64,000 nt of DNA from Phytophthora colocasiae (lineage: Eukaryota; Oomycota; Peronosporomycetes; Peronosporales; Peronosporaceae). A program made the translations under genes and the position numbers. The DNA is taken from positions 124,001 to 188,000 of the forward strand of contig JAGKQI010000024.1 of assembly GCA_018806915.1 (NCBI GenBank), given 5' to 3'. Below the pieces are notes generated by a model. It ran no database searches. It worked only from the letters and a program-made list of their open reading frames with translations, and had not been told where the DNA came from. Shown piece by piece: positions 20,311-30,076 of this stretch (within the stretch, counting starts at the first letter, position 1; each line of letters begins with the position of its first letter).

Positions 20311-21865
20311 ATGGACTCGCCAACGCCACACGTCTCCGTCCGCTACTGCGGACGCTGCAAGCCTCACCTGCTGCCTCTGCAGCTGGAACAACGACCCCAG
20401 CAGTGCTCACTAGCACTGCTGCTTTCCAACTGGTCCGACAGAGAAGCTCTCTGTCACCAAGTACCACGCTCTCCATAAGGAGAAGCATGAGAAGAAGAAG
20501 AAGTCTTCTTCTCTAGCAGAGATTAAGAATCCTGCTGTCCCTCTCAAAGAACTCTTTGGAGAGGACTGCGAAGACATCCTCGACTACGAGGAGGATGTCG
20601 AGGAGGGAGGTTGATGTCAAGGCTCCGCTCCCGTGTCTTCGTCCGAAGACACGTCAGACCCACCGTGGGATCTCGACGACCTCGTCATGAGGCCTCGGAC
20701 GCTTCAAGCTCGAAGCGTCCGCGCAGTGATGATGAAGCGTCCCCCATGTCGAGGCGCTCACTGCCCGCGCACTGATCCGCAGTGCGCACACCATGGATGC
20801 CTACTGAGGCTGAGATCCATGACCGGTTCGGTGCAGTTCACCACCGAACCCGATACTGTTGTACTCATGCAACAGTATCAACGACGACGACGTCGCCGCT
20901 AAGGTTGTCTTTGAGTCCGAGACTCAAAGACGCGACTACTATATCGGGCTCTTCCACGAGCTCCGATATTATGCAGCGAAGAAGACTTCGCGCAAGAGCA
21001 AAGTGCCAGAGTGGCAGGCACTTTGTCAGTCGTGGAACGCCTTTGTTGAAAACTTCAACAAAGACCCGAAGGCATATCGCGATCGCGTTGCTGCGGATCG
21101 CGATCGCTACTACACTTACACTACACGTGGTAAGTGTGAACGCCTCCATGATCAGTCCATGGAAGCGGGGATTCCATGTGCCGTTCCCTTTGGCACACCC
21201 TGCCCGTGTTGCCAACCCTTGGCAACACGTCTCACCGAAAGTGATCTCCTAGGGTACACGATTGTCCGTGTACCCGATCACATCAAGGAGCTCCGTGGTC
21301 GTATTGTGCCACGCGAAGCTCCGAGTGCTGTGGCTGACCGCAGCACTCCTCGTGCAGGGATTACCCCTGCAAGTTATGGTGGGCTTCGTACGCCCTCACC
21401 ATTTCCGGAACGTCCTCCATCAGGACGTTCCGCGGCTCCCATGTATCTCGATGGGGAGGAAATCCTCTCCAACGAATACGAAAACGAACCCCTTGAGAGT
21501 TCGTTCTCTTATGAGCCACGATCCGCTCCACAATCCAGCGGATCGCTCCACGCGCGTCGCGCAACGGCGGCGGAGGGGGTGGGAACACTCCCTCCGCATG
21601 GTCAACGCTATGACCACGCTATGACCATGACGATCGTGCCCTGCACGATCGAGTTGCTGCGCTGGAGCAGACACAGAGCGCTGAGATAGCTGCTCTGAAG
21701 CAGGAGGTTCGTGTCCTCCGTGCTGAGGTCTGCGAGGCAGCTCAGACTGCCTCGAACCTCTCGTCCGGTCTTGGGACGAGAGTGAACCGGTTGATCGACC
21801 GTGTCGACGGTCTCGAGAAGGCCTTCCAGGCCTCTCGCACTCCTCAGTCGGACTACCAGCCCTAG
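20311..21865 (+). pseudogene. Convergent coiled-coil protein of GyB-1 (frameshifted)
   Basis: On the strand opposite to gag-pol, coding-like frames follow one another between ATG 20311 and TAG 21863-21865. They comprise a Lys- and Glu-rich part (KYHALHKEKHEKKKK, then FGEDCEDILDYEEDVEEGG), a Ser/Arg-rich nuclear-signal-like part (SSSKRPRSDDEASP), a folded-looking part (RRDYYIGLFHELRYYAAKK, then WNAFVENFNKDPKAYRDRV), a Pro/Ser-rich linker, and a C-terminal coiled coil (RVAALEQTQSAEIAALKQEV). Frameshifts fall near 20430, 20620, 20890 and 21610. Its last 505 bp are antisense to the Pol chromodomain, the same arrangement as in GyA although sequence similarity to the GyA protein is not evident. Function is unknown. 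Confidence 0.55.
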
Positions 21866-22691
21866 GTAGTCCGTGCTGCACGTACAGCTTCAACCGCCCG
21901 ACGTAGAAGGTCGGATGGAGCCTCATTCTGGACGGTATGTCCAGCCGGTACGCGTTACCATGCCGTTCAAGTACTTTGAACGGCCCAATGAATCTTGGAG
22001 CAAGCTTGCTTGCTCCAAAATCAGACTACTGCATGTCTAGGTAGGTTTTGTGTAGCTAACAAAACTAATGAACCCTTTTCGAATTCATTTTGTGTTGCCT
22101 CTACCAACAGTATCAGCGTTCAGCTTCTGTCGATCGACAGAAGCTGCGATAACATCCTGGACAAACCGTATGACGGCTTGTCTTCGCTGGACAAAGTCTA
22201 GCGCACCCGAGCTGAATCCTTTCAGCTTGTCGCCCTTGTCAGCAGCAGGCCCTGCCTGCTCGCTATCATCTCTCATGTCTGTGCCCGGCACAGACATCGC
22301 GCGCTCGTTCCTGCTCGAACGAGACGTCGCACGCGTCACCGCAGCTGATAGTGTGCTGCTATCAGTTGCATTCTGCGGTTGTTCGGACGCAACCGTAGAT
22401 CCTCCCCCACTTAAGGAGGAAGCTACCCCGCCGAGCATGCTCGGCAATCGTGGATGCCTCATGGCGTTCACGTAGAACGGTGTATGCCCTGTCGAGGCAT
22501 GCACCGAGTTGTTGATGGCAAGCACTCGCTCAAGTGCGGGAACGAGTGAGCGAAGCTCTTCAGCGTGTCACCCAGTACACGGTTGACACGTTCGGTCTGT
22601 CCGTCCGTCTGCGGATGATCCGCAGTCGACATTGATAGCTGTGAACCAAGAAGTGTAAACACTTCTTGCCAGAACCGCGCTGTGAAGCGTG
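21361..22691 (-). pseudogene. GyB-1 integrase C-terminal part and chromodomain
   Basis: The minus-strand frame includes the integrase Glu motif (ADHPQTDGQTERVNRVLGD, near 22600) and NNSVHASTGHTPFYVN. It continues through RLHPTFYVGRLKLY and a Gln/Arg/Ser-rich linker to the chromodomain IRWIVERIVAHKR, RFRIRWRGFPPHRDTWEP, with the stop at 21361. Frame changes near 22520, 22085 and 21580 break it. CopB-1 separates it from the integrase core at 22692-22696/27175-27179, inside the motif SDRDPRF. Confidence 0.85.
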
Positions 22692-22696
22692 GATCA

Positions 22697-23112
22697 AATT
22701 GAGAGTATAGCGAATCGAGGCTTGATAGTGAAGTGAGTAGGAGGAAGTAAATCCAAAAGTGAGTTTATTGAGTTAGCCCGCATTCACTAATCTACCCTTG
22801 CTCTCCTTGAGCTCCCCTTGTAGACCTTTGTGAAACGGGAACGCTTGATGTAACGGGAACGCCTTGTGAAACAGGAACGCTTGATGTAACGGGAACGCTT
22901 GATGTAACGGGAACGATTTGTGCACATCTTGAGATCAGCAAATTGAAGTTCTCGTCCAATCAGAATAGTGTATCCAAGGTAGACCGCCAATCGTATTGCA
23001 GCATCCACGCGTCTTCCACTGTTGTTCTCACTTGGCACGCGTTGTGCGCGTGAAAGCTGCGTGCTTCGAGGTAGGGACCCAGTATAGGAGACGGCGAAGT
23101 GCAATCTCAACA
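22697..23112 (-). repeat. CopB-1 3' LTR with 18-bp repeats
   Basis: 416 bp. On the minus strand it begins TGTTGAGATTG and ends CTCTCAATT, so the outer end is not the usual CA; the GATCA duplications fix this boundary. It holds about five units of an 18-bp repeat (AACGGGAACGCTTGATGT), three more than the other LTR. Confidence 0.88.
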
Positions 23113-23122
23113 CCCCCACTCA
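23113..23122 (-). promoter_or_regulatory. CopB-1 polypurine tract fused to the stop codon
   Basis: On the minus strand TGAGTGGGGG lies between the final codon and the 3' LTR, the same stop-plus-purine arrangement as in CopA. Confidence 0.65.
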
Positions 23123-24574
23123 ATTCGACGTCTCGAACTTGGGAATGACGTTGCTGCGTTCCATCAAGTAGCGCAACGTCTTGGAAGAGAGGCCCTTGGT
23201 CAAGTAGTCCGCTAGTTGGTTCTTAGACTCCTGGTAGGTCAGCTCAACCTCGCCACTGGCAATCTTCTCTCGGATGAAATGGTAGCGAATGTCGATGTGC
23301 TTGGTGCGAGCTTGATAACCGACATGCTTCGCCAAAGCCATGGCACCCTGGTTGTCCTCGTAGATCACCGTAGGGTCCACTTGCTTTGCACCAATGTCCT
23401 TGAGTAGTCGACGCAGCCATACTACTTCTTTGATGCACTCACTCAGAGCCATGTACTCTGCCTCAGTAGAACTCAGTGCGACCGTCTTCTGGAACGTCGA
23501 ACGCCACACCACCGGAGCACCACACATCATGAGCATCATTCCGCTCACTGAGCGTCTGTCGTCACGGTTACCGGCCCAGTCAGCATCCGAGTAAGCCGTC
23601 ATCTCAGTTCCCAGTAGGCCATCGTACATGATACCCACTTCCTTGGTCTTCAGCAGGTAGCGCACCACCTTGATTCCCGCATTCCAATGCGCCTCACCTG
23701 GAGTTTTCCAGGAAGCGACTCAACAGCAGCAGCAACCGCAATGTCAGGTCGTGTTCCGCATGTCAGATACATGAGGCTACCGATGAGCGATCGGTAGGGC
23801 CTTGACTTCACCTTGGCCTTGTACTCCTCTGTCTGCGTGCCGTCGTCCTTGGTCAAGTGAAGACTTGGATCCAGTGGCATCAGGCTTGGCTTCGCGTTTT
23901 CTTGACCGAATTTCTTGATGATCGACTCTGTATATGCGCGTTGAGAGATGGCCAATGTTTTATTGTCCATATCGTAGTCGATCTCAATCCCGAGAATAAA
24001 TCGAGCGCGTCCGAGGTCCTTGATCCGGAATTTGTCCGCGATGCCAGCCTTCACTGACGCGATGACACCTATCTTGTCGCTTTGGTGAAGCAATCAGCAT
24101 GTCGTCGACGTAAAGACACACGATACATTCATCGTCACCATCACCTCGGGTGTATACACAGGGATCAGCATCAGCCGCCTTGAAACCCATGTCTTTTAAG
24201 TGACCATTGATCGTCTCGTTCCAAACACGAGATGCTTGCTTCAGGCCATACAAACTTTGCAGGAGTAGGCAGACGACGTCTTCTTCACTTTTAGCATCGG
24301 CCATCGTCAGGAGCTCACGCAGACCTTCAGGCAATTCCATGTAAATTTCTTCGTCGAGCTTTCCATACAGGAACGCCGTATCCACGTCGCATTGCTCGAT
24401 CTCAAATCCTTCAGCACAGCACTTAGCCAGCACAGCACGGATCGAGTTCAGGTATGCCACTGGCGCGTACGTCTCTTCATAGTCAATCCCGTGACGCTGA
24501 GAGTACCCCTTGGCGACGAGACGAGCCTTGTGCCGGGTCACTTCTCCTTTCTCGTTGCGCTTTAACGCGAACAA
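23120..24574 (-). pseudogene. CopB-1 reverse transcriptase and RNase H
   Basis: Copia RT with HKARLVAKGYSQRHGIDY, QCDVDTAFLYGKLDEEIYM (first catalytic Asp), GLKQASRVWNE and the YVDDMLIA box. RNase H follows with AYSDADWAGNRDDRRS, LSSTEAEYMAL and YEDNQGAMALA, and the frame stops at TGA 23120-23122. The frame is broken near 24070 (after YVDDMLIASPK) and near 23670, each by one or two bases. All catalytic acidic residues are readable, so the element decayed recently or the indels are sequence errors. Confidence 0.9.
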
Positions 24575-26808
24575 GTAATCATGGGATGGGTGGACTCGTA
24601 AGGGATGATTTGACTGTTCACGTCACGTTGAAGTGGAATGACGTCAGCACCTTCAACAACGACCGGAACAATCTCCATTGAACCCTTGGACGGTTGTCCA
24701 CTCATGACAGGCACGTTGGTTGCTGGTTCATCTTCATCCTGTACCATGAGGTGCTGGGGATTGATCGTTTCGATGAACTTCACAGTGCGAACGATTTGCA
24801 CCTTACCCGTTGACACATTGAGGACTCGGTAGCCCTTCACACCATCCTCGTATCCAAGAAAACGACATTTGAACGCTTTGGCATCCAACTTGCGACGCTT
24901 CTCGTCGGGGATGTGAGCGTAGCCAAGAGCACCAAACACCTTGACGTTCCTGAGCTGTGGCTTCGATTTGTGCACAATCTCGAACGGTGTCTTCACAGTC
25001 ACCGAGTTGGGAATCCGATTGATGATCCACGCAGCAGTGTTGACCGCCTCGGCCCACCACTTCTTGTTGACGCTCTCATGGTAGAGCAGACAACGAGCCA
25101 TCTCCACGAGGCTCCGGTTCATGCGCTCAGCCAGACCGTTCTGCTGAGGCGTGTATGGCACCGTCTTCTCATGCTTGATGCCATGCTGGTTGAGGAACGC
25201 GCCTTGAACTGGCGACCGGTGTATTCACCACCATTGTCCGGAACGCAGACGCTTGATACTCTTGCCCGTAGCGTTCTCCATCGCTGCCTTGTAGATTTTG
25301 AACTTGGACAGCACCTCCGACTTCGCTTTCATGAAGTGGACGGTCACGTGACGTGAGTAGTCGTCAATGAATGTCACAACGTACGTGCAACCACCAGGTG
25401 TCCTCGTCTGCATCGGACCCATCACGTCCGTATGCACCAGTTCAAGCACACCTGCACTCTTGACGACCTTCTCCGGATGCCTTGGATAGTCGTCAGCTTT
25501 CATCTTGCCCATGCAGCAGCCAGCGCATACGTCGTCCCCAGGGACTCCACCCGTAATGCGAGGCACTCCTTCTGCCATGGTAAGTAGTTTCTCATAACGC
25601 TTGAACGGGATGTGGCCGAGTCGGGCGTGCACAACAGCCCATGGCTCCTTACGGGTGGTCGTTGCAGCATGACACACCTCGTCCCCCACTGTCTTCAGCT
25701 TGTAGACATTTCCACAGCGCTTAGCTTTCATCACAGTAGCGTCCCCGTAGTGAAAGGTACACTTGTCCTTGCTGAACTGGGCGACGACTCCTTTCTCGGC
25801 CTGCTTCGACACCGAGATGAGGCTTCCTTCAACTTCTGGGATGTACAGGACATCCGACAGCTTGACAGACTTCCCGTCCATCAGCTTCAACCCGACGGTG
25901 CCCTTTGCAACTGCGTCGATTTTCGAGCCATCCGCGATCGTGATGCGGACTGGCGTCTTCAGCTCCTTCATGGACACAAACTTGTCCCGGACGCTGGTCA
26001 TGTGCGAACTTGCACCAGAGTCGACGAGCCATTCACTCTTGGTCATCGCACTCGTAGCCATGAACGAGAAGTCGTCAGACGCTTCCTCTTGCGCAGCTTG
26101 CCCTCGTTCTTGGTCGGCTTTCTTCTTGCGGCACTCGAACTCTCGGTGCCCTTGCTTCTTGCAGTAGAAGCACTTGCCGTTACAGCGACGCTTGCCCCCG
26201 AAGTCCTTCTTCTTCGTAGCGAAAGCCTTCTCTTGAGCCGATGACGATTCATCCGAAGCTTGAACACCAGAGAGAGCTTGAATCGCGTAGGCCAGCGACA
26301 TGTTTGGCGTATTCTCGAGGACAGTACATATCATCTTGTACTCGTCCGTCAGACTGCCAAGGAGCAACACGAGCTGGCGAGTCTCATCCAGAGTCTCACC
26401 GATCGTCTCCATCTGGAGGACGATCTCCTTGAACTGATCGACGTGGGAAGCGAACTTGGTCCCGGGCTCCATCTTGAAGTTGTTCAACTTCTTTGTGACA
26501 AGAAGCCGGTTCTTGAGCGTCTTCTTGTTGAAGTGCTCCTCGAGCATCGTCCACGCCTCACCGGCAGTCAGTGCTCCACGGACGTAGACTTGGTACGTGA
26601 GACTCACGTCTCCAGCGATAACACCAAGTGCCTTCAGATCGTTGGTCTTCCATTCCGCCGTGGAGCGATCACTCACTTGGTCGAACTCGGGCTTAATGAT
26701 CTGCGGTAGCAGTCCCTTCCGAGCGAGCTTCATCCGCATGTTGAACTCCCAGTGGAAGTAGTTGTCTTCCACGAGCTTGTCGATGTTGTCGGCGTAGCTT
26801 GGGCTCAT
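24575..26808 (-). pseudogene. CopB-1 Gag, protease and integrase
   Basis: Starts at ATG 26808-26806 inside the primer-binding site (MSPSYADNIDKLVEDNYFHW); no other methionine precedes the conserved DNYFHW motif. It continues with the Gag coat region, zinc knuckle CFYCKKQGHREFEC, protease WLVDSGASSHMTSV, integrase zinc finger (HARLGHIPF, then CAGCCMGK), core HTDVMGPM, and the Glu motif PQQNGLAERMNRS. One extra G near 25236 shifts the frame in the RSDNGGEY motif. Without that change Gag to integrase would be continuous. Confidence 0.9.
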
Positions 26809-26812
26809 AACC
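26798..26812 (-). promoter_or_regulatory. CopB-1 primer-binding site, initiator tRNA-Met half type
   Basis: On the minus strand GGTTATGAGCCCAAG follows the 5' LTR directly, identical to CopA over 15 bases although the LTRs are unrelated. It contains the Gag start codon. Confidence 0.8.
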
Positions 26813-27174
26813 AATTGAGAGTATAGCGAATCGAGGCTTGATAGTGAAGTGAGTAGGAGGAAGTAAATCCAAAAGTGAGTTTATTGAGTTAGCCCGCATT
26901 CACTAATCTACCCTTGCTCTCCTTGAGCTCCCCTTGTAGACCTTTGTGAAACGGGAACGCTTGATGTAACGGGAACGATTTGTGCACATCTTGAGATCAG
27001 CAAATTGAAGTTCTCGTCCAATCAGAATAGTGTATCCAAGGTAGACCGCCAATCGTATTGCAGCATCCACGCGTCTTCCACTGTTGTCCTCACTTGGCAC
27101 GCGTTGTGCGCGTGAAAGCTGCGTGCTTCGAGGTAGGGACCCAGTATAGGAGACGGCGAAGTGCAATCTCAACA
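26813..27174 (-). repeat. CopB-1 5' LTR
   Basis: 362 bp, the same sequence as 22697-23112 but with only two units of the 18-bp repeat; the 54-bp length difference equals three units. A single-base difference (GTTGTCCTCA against GTTGTTCTCA) is also seen. Confidence 0.9.
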
Positions 27175-27593
27175 GATCACGGTCCGACACAATGTCGAGC
27201 GGCATGCCATGGTGTTTGAACACCATGTCAACAAACAGTCGCGCAGTCTGCGCGGCTGTAACAGTAGCCGGGACGGCAGCAAGATGAACCATCTTGCTGA
27301 ATCGGTCCACAAAGACAACGATGCCCGTCCTCCGCTTGCTGTCAGGCGGAAGACCGAAGACAAAGTCCATGGACATGGACTGCCAACACTCCGACGGAGT
27401 CGGTAGTGATTGAAGAGGAGCCTGCGAGAACTGCGCAGGCTTCACGCGTTGACAAACCTCGCAAGCACGTACGTACTTGCGCACCCACTTGTACTGGTGG
27501 TGCCAGTAGAAGTCACGCGTGAGAAAGAGTGTATGTCTTCTCACGACCCGGATGCCCCTGCCGTGGGGCATCGTGATACTCGAACATGATCCT
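27175..27593 (-). pseudogene. GyB-1 integrase core
   Basis: Minus-strand integrase with the zinc-finger cysteines (CEVCQRVKPAQ), the first catalytic Asp (SMDFVFGLPPDSK) and the second in VSDRD, where CopB-1 inserted. Upstream HPGREK-like residues are separated by a small frameshift near 27530. Codon choices form hairpins, for example the 20-bp perfect palindrome CATGGTGTTTGAACACCATG near 27208. Confidence 0.85.
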
Positions 27594-27856
27594 TCCTCCG
27601 GCATGCCCACTCAACCAAAGGATTACTGGAATCGACTTTCAATCGACCACGTAAGATTTTGCCAATGTATTTACTGGTTGCTCTGGATGTGCAGAGACCC
27701 AAAAGCTCACGGTACCGCTCGTTTTGGATCAGGGTGTGTAGACGCCATAAGTGTCTTGCACAACTTTTTAAGTTGCTCGTATGACATATCCAGCATTTGC
27801 TCTTCAGTTGACGGTTCCGTAGATTTGTCGGTATTTTCTTCCTTTACCATTAATAC
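27594..27856. mobile_element. 263-bp insert in GyB-1, flanked by ATCCT
   Basis: ATCCT occurs at 27589-27593 and 27857-27861; removing one copy with the insert restores the GyB-1 codons (LRLRIMFEYHD). The insert has no hairpin pattern, unlike its surroundings, and no clear terminal repeats. On the minus strand it carries a 47-codon frame (MVKEENTDKSTEPSTEEQML, then YEQLKKLCKTLM). It could be a non-autonomous transposon or a captured gene piece. Confidence 0.6.
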
Positions 27857-28494
27857 ATCCTCAACCGGAGGTCATGATCATTCGGAACGACAATGCGATC
27901 CGCATTGTCGTCTACTGCACTGTACAACAGTAGGCCTTCGTGTACACGATAGCGATGTACACGAGCTCGAAGATGAGGGTTAGCTTCCGACGTGCCACGT
28001 CGGAAGGTGCTGCGAGGAACTCCAGCAGCCCCTTCGCGTCTGCATCCCTTGCATACGCGTTCTTCCACGTCGTCAATCAACGTTGACGACGGCACACTTC
28101 CTCACGACGCCAACAGCGTTGGCGTCGACCGTCTCCGCATAGTCAGGTCGACGCGATAGCGCGTCGGCCACTACATTGAGTCTTCCGGGTTTGTACTCCA
28201 CCCGGAAGTTGTACTCCGCGAAGAAGGACAACCATCTCGCCATACGTTGCGAGATGTGCGGCGACTTAATCGCGGTACGCAATGATGCGTGGTCTGTATA
28301 GACCACGAACGGTCTACTCCCAAGTAGATACACTCGGAACTTTGCGAGTGCATACTTCATGGCAAGGAGCTCCTTGTCATGTACGGGATAGTTACGCTCA
28401 GCTGGCTTCAGCTGACGCGATTGATAGTAGACTACACGATCACGCCCTTCGTGATCGTGTTGCATCAATGCACATCCGATTGCAAAGTCGGATG
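27857..28494 (-). pseudogene. GyB-1 RNase H and linker to integrase
   Basis: Continues the Ty3-type RNase H whose DASDFAIG motif straddles the GyC-1 insertion: RVVYYQSRQLKPAERNYPVH, then DHASLRTAIKSPHISQRMA, YNFRVEYKPGRLNVVADALS and RRPDY. A linker to integrase follows (VVPNDHDLRLR). The protein is close to GyA-5 here, but the codons differ so that perfect stems of 6-10 bp occur about every 36 bases. A frame change lies near 28080. Confidence 0.87.
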
Positions 28495-29958
28495 TGTGGT
28501 GAAGCGGACGAAAAAAATTTTCCCGGAGAGGCGATGTCAGCCACGAACCCGAATAGAGTCGGAACGAGCGACAGGGGGGACCTGTGATCGCCAGATCTGG
28601 GTCGAATCAGACGAAGGTACGATGGGTCCCGCCGGGAACAGGCAACGGAGACACCGGCGAAGAAGCAGGTGGAGCGGTGTTCGTGGGTGATCCGAACCCT
28701 GCCGTGGTGTTCGTGGGTGATCCGAATCCTGCCGGAGGAAGAATGGGGAAATCAAGGATGTTCTCGCGCGATCAACGATGACGGGGTCCCAAGTGAACAC
28801 GATCGGCTTACCCCGGCGCCTCGAAGCCTCTAACAGCATGATCCTACTTCCCCGGGCGGCAACGAAGCAGGATCACGCAGGATCACTGCGTGATCTTCTC
28901 CCGTTTAGGTACGAGATCAGCTCCGGATCAAGCTCAGCCCCAGGCGCGACGCAGACTCTTCTGGTGGCCTGATCCGGATTCTTTGAAGGATTACCAAGCG
29001 GGATCAGGCCGCGATCAAGCCCCAATTAAGTGCGAGATCAAGCTTCGGTTAAGTGCGAGATCAAGCTTCGGTTAAGTGCGAGATCAAGCTTCGGTTAAGT
29101 GCGAGATCAAGCTTCGGTTAAGTGCGAGATCAAGCTTCGGTTAAGTACGAGATCAAGCTTCGGTTAAGTGCGAGATCAAGCTTCGGTTAAGTACGAGATC
29201 AAGCTTCGGTTAAGTACGAGATCGGCTCAAGATCAGGGTTAGGGGAACCAAGCTAGGGATCAGCTCTGTAGCCAGTGTCATGTGATCGTAGGATAGTAAA
29301 TCAGGATGGGATTAGTAGGCATAGGAATAACCATAAACAGACTCGAATTTGCCCTGAACCACTCAAGTGTCTTCGCTACGCCTGGAACCGGGAACTACAT
29401 TGGCCCTACAAGCGTCAGGAAGGTAAGGATACGTGACCTAGTATAGCGGTTAAGTCTGGATAATATATTGGCCAGCTTTGCCCTATCTAGTGAACTATCC
29501 TTTAAGTGCATACATCGGATCGGAAGGAATTGGTTGTTTAGCCTAAGGATCCCGTCGAATCTCGCCCCCTCAAGACCCCCGCTATCGGAAGCGGAAAACA
29601 ACGAAAGAAAGGGACTGAATCCCGAACATTGGACTATTGGAAGACCTGGATCAAGAACCAGACACCCGGATCAAGGCTCGAGAACTCGCCTACGACCGGG
29701 ATCAAGTACCCCGAGGTGGAGTGAAGAACTTCCACGCCGCCTCAAACCCCTGCGTCACCCAAGACCTTCTTCTCGTCCCAAGACATCTTCAGAAGTTACC
29801 TGGAAGAGCGTAACTCGCCTACCGACGGGTACACAAGGTGAACACTACACGCAACAAGATCACGGATCATCGGGGGACCCTCCGTTAGTCGGTGTCTGGG
29901 CGCAAGTGGCGATCGCGATCGGTCTCAACCAGATTTTGGCCAGATCCGCTCCACCACA
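28495..29958 (+). repeat. GyC-1 5' LTR
   Basis: 1464 bp, TGTGGTGAAG to TCCACCACA. It differs from the 3' LTR by roughly a dozen scattered changes plus the repeat array, so the insertion is older than GyA-5 or CopA-1. It contains a 23-bp tandem array and many GATC sites. Confidence 0.92.
29026..29224 (+). repeat. 23-bp tandem array in the GyC-1 5' LTR
   Basis: Eight full units and one partial unit of TTAAGTGCGAGATCAAGCTT plus CGG, with GTGCG/GTACG variants. Each unit holds GATC and the HindIII-like AAGCTT. The matching array in the 3' LTR has degraded last units. Confidence 0.93.
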
Positions 29959-29959
29959 A

Positions 29960-29985
29960 TGGTGCGCGTGCCCGGATTCGAACCG
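29960..29985 (+). promoter_or_regulatory. GyC-1 primer-binding site, 26 bases of a tRNA 3' end
   Basis: TGGTGCGCGTGCCCGGATTC and the following GAACCG, one base after the LTR. Its complement has the geometry of a tRNA 3' half: CCA, discriminator A, a 7-base acceptor strand CACGCGC, a 5-base T-stem strand CCGGG and the loop TTCGAAT. The same site with one change is at 59582-59607 in GyD-1. Confidence 0.85.
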
Positions 29986-30076
29986 AGGATATCACCGTGA
30001 GTCCCAAGAAGATGTCAAGATTAAAGAAGAACAAGGGGAAGAAGTGCCTACGAAGGTTGGATCGACGGAGGCACCG

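Larger units (their letters stand above)
22697..27174 (-). mobile_element. CopB-1: Ty1/copia element, minus strand
   Basis: A 4478-bp copia element with LTRs at both ends, a primer-binding site, Gag-Pol and polypurine tract, flanked by GATCA on both sides (22692-22696 and 27175-27179). It inserted into the GyB-1 integrase gene. It differs from CopA in LTR and coding sequence but shares the primer-binding site and the MSPS start. Confidence 0.93.

Noticed and set aside
29026..29224. CRISPR-like array of 23-bp repeats
   Set aside because: The units are directly adjacent with no spacers, lie inside an LTR, and recur in the other LTR.
29960..29990. tRNA gene fragment (T-arm and acceptor sequence)
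   Set aside because: Only the complement of a tRNA 3' half is present, starting one base after an LTR: a primer-binding site, not a gene.
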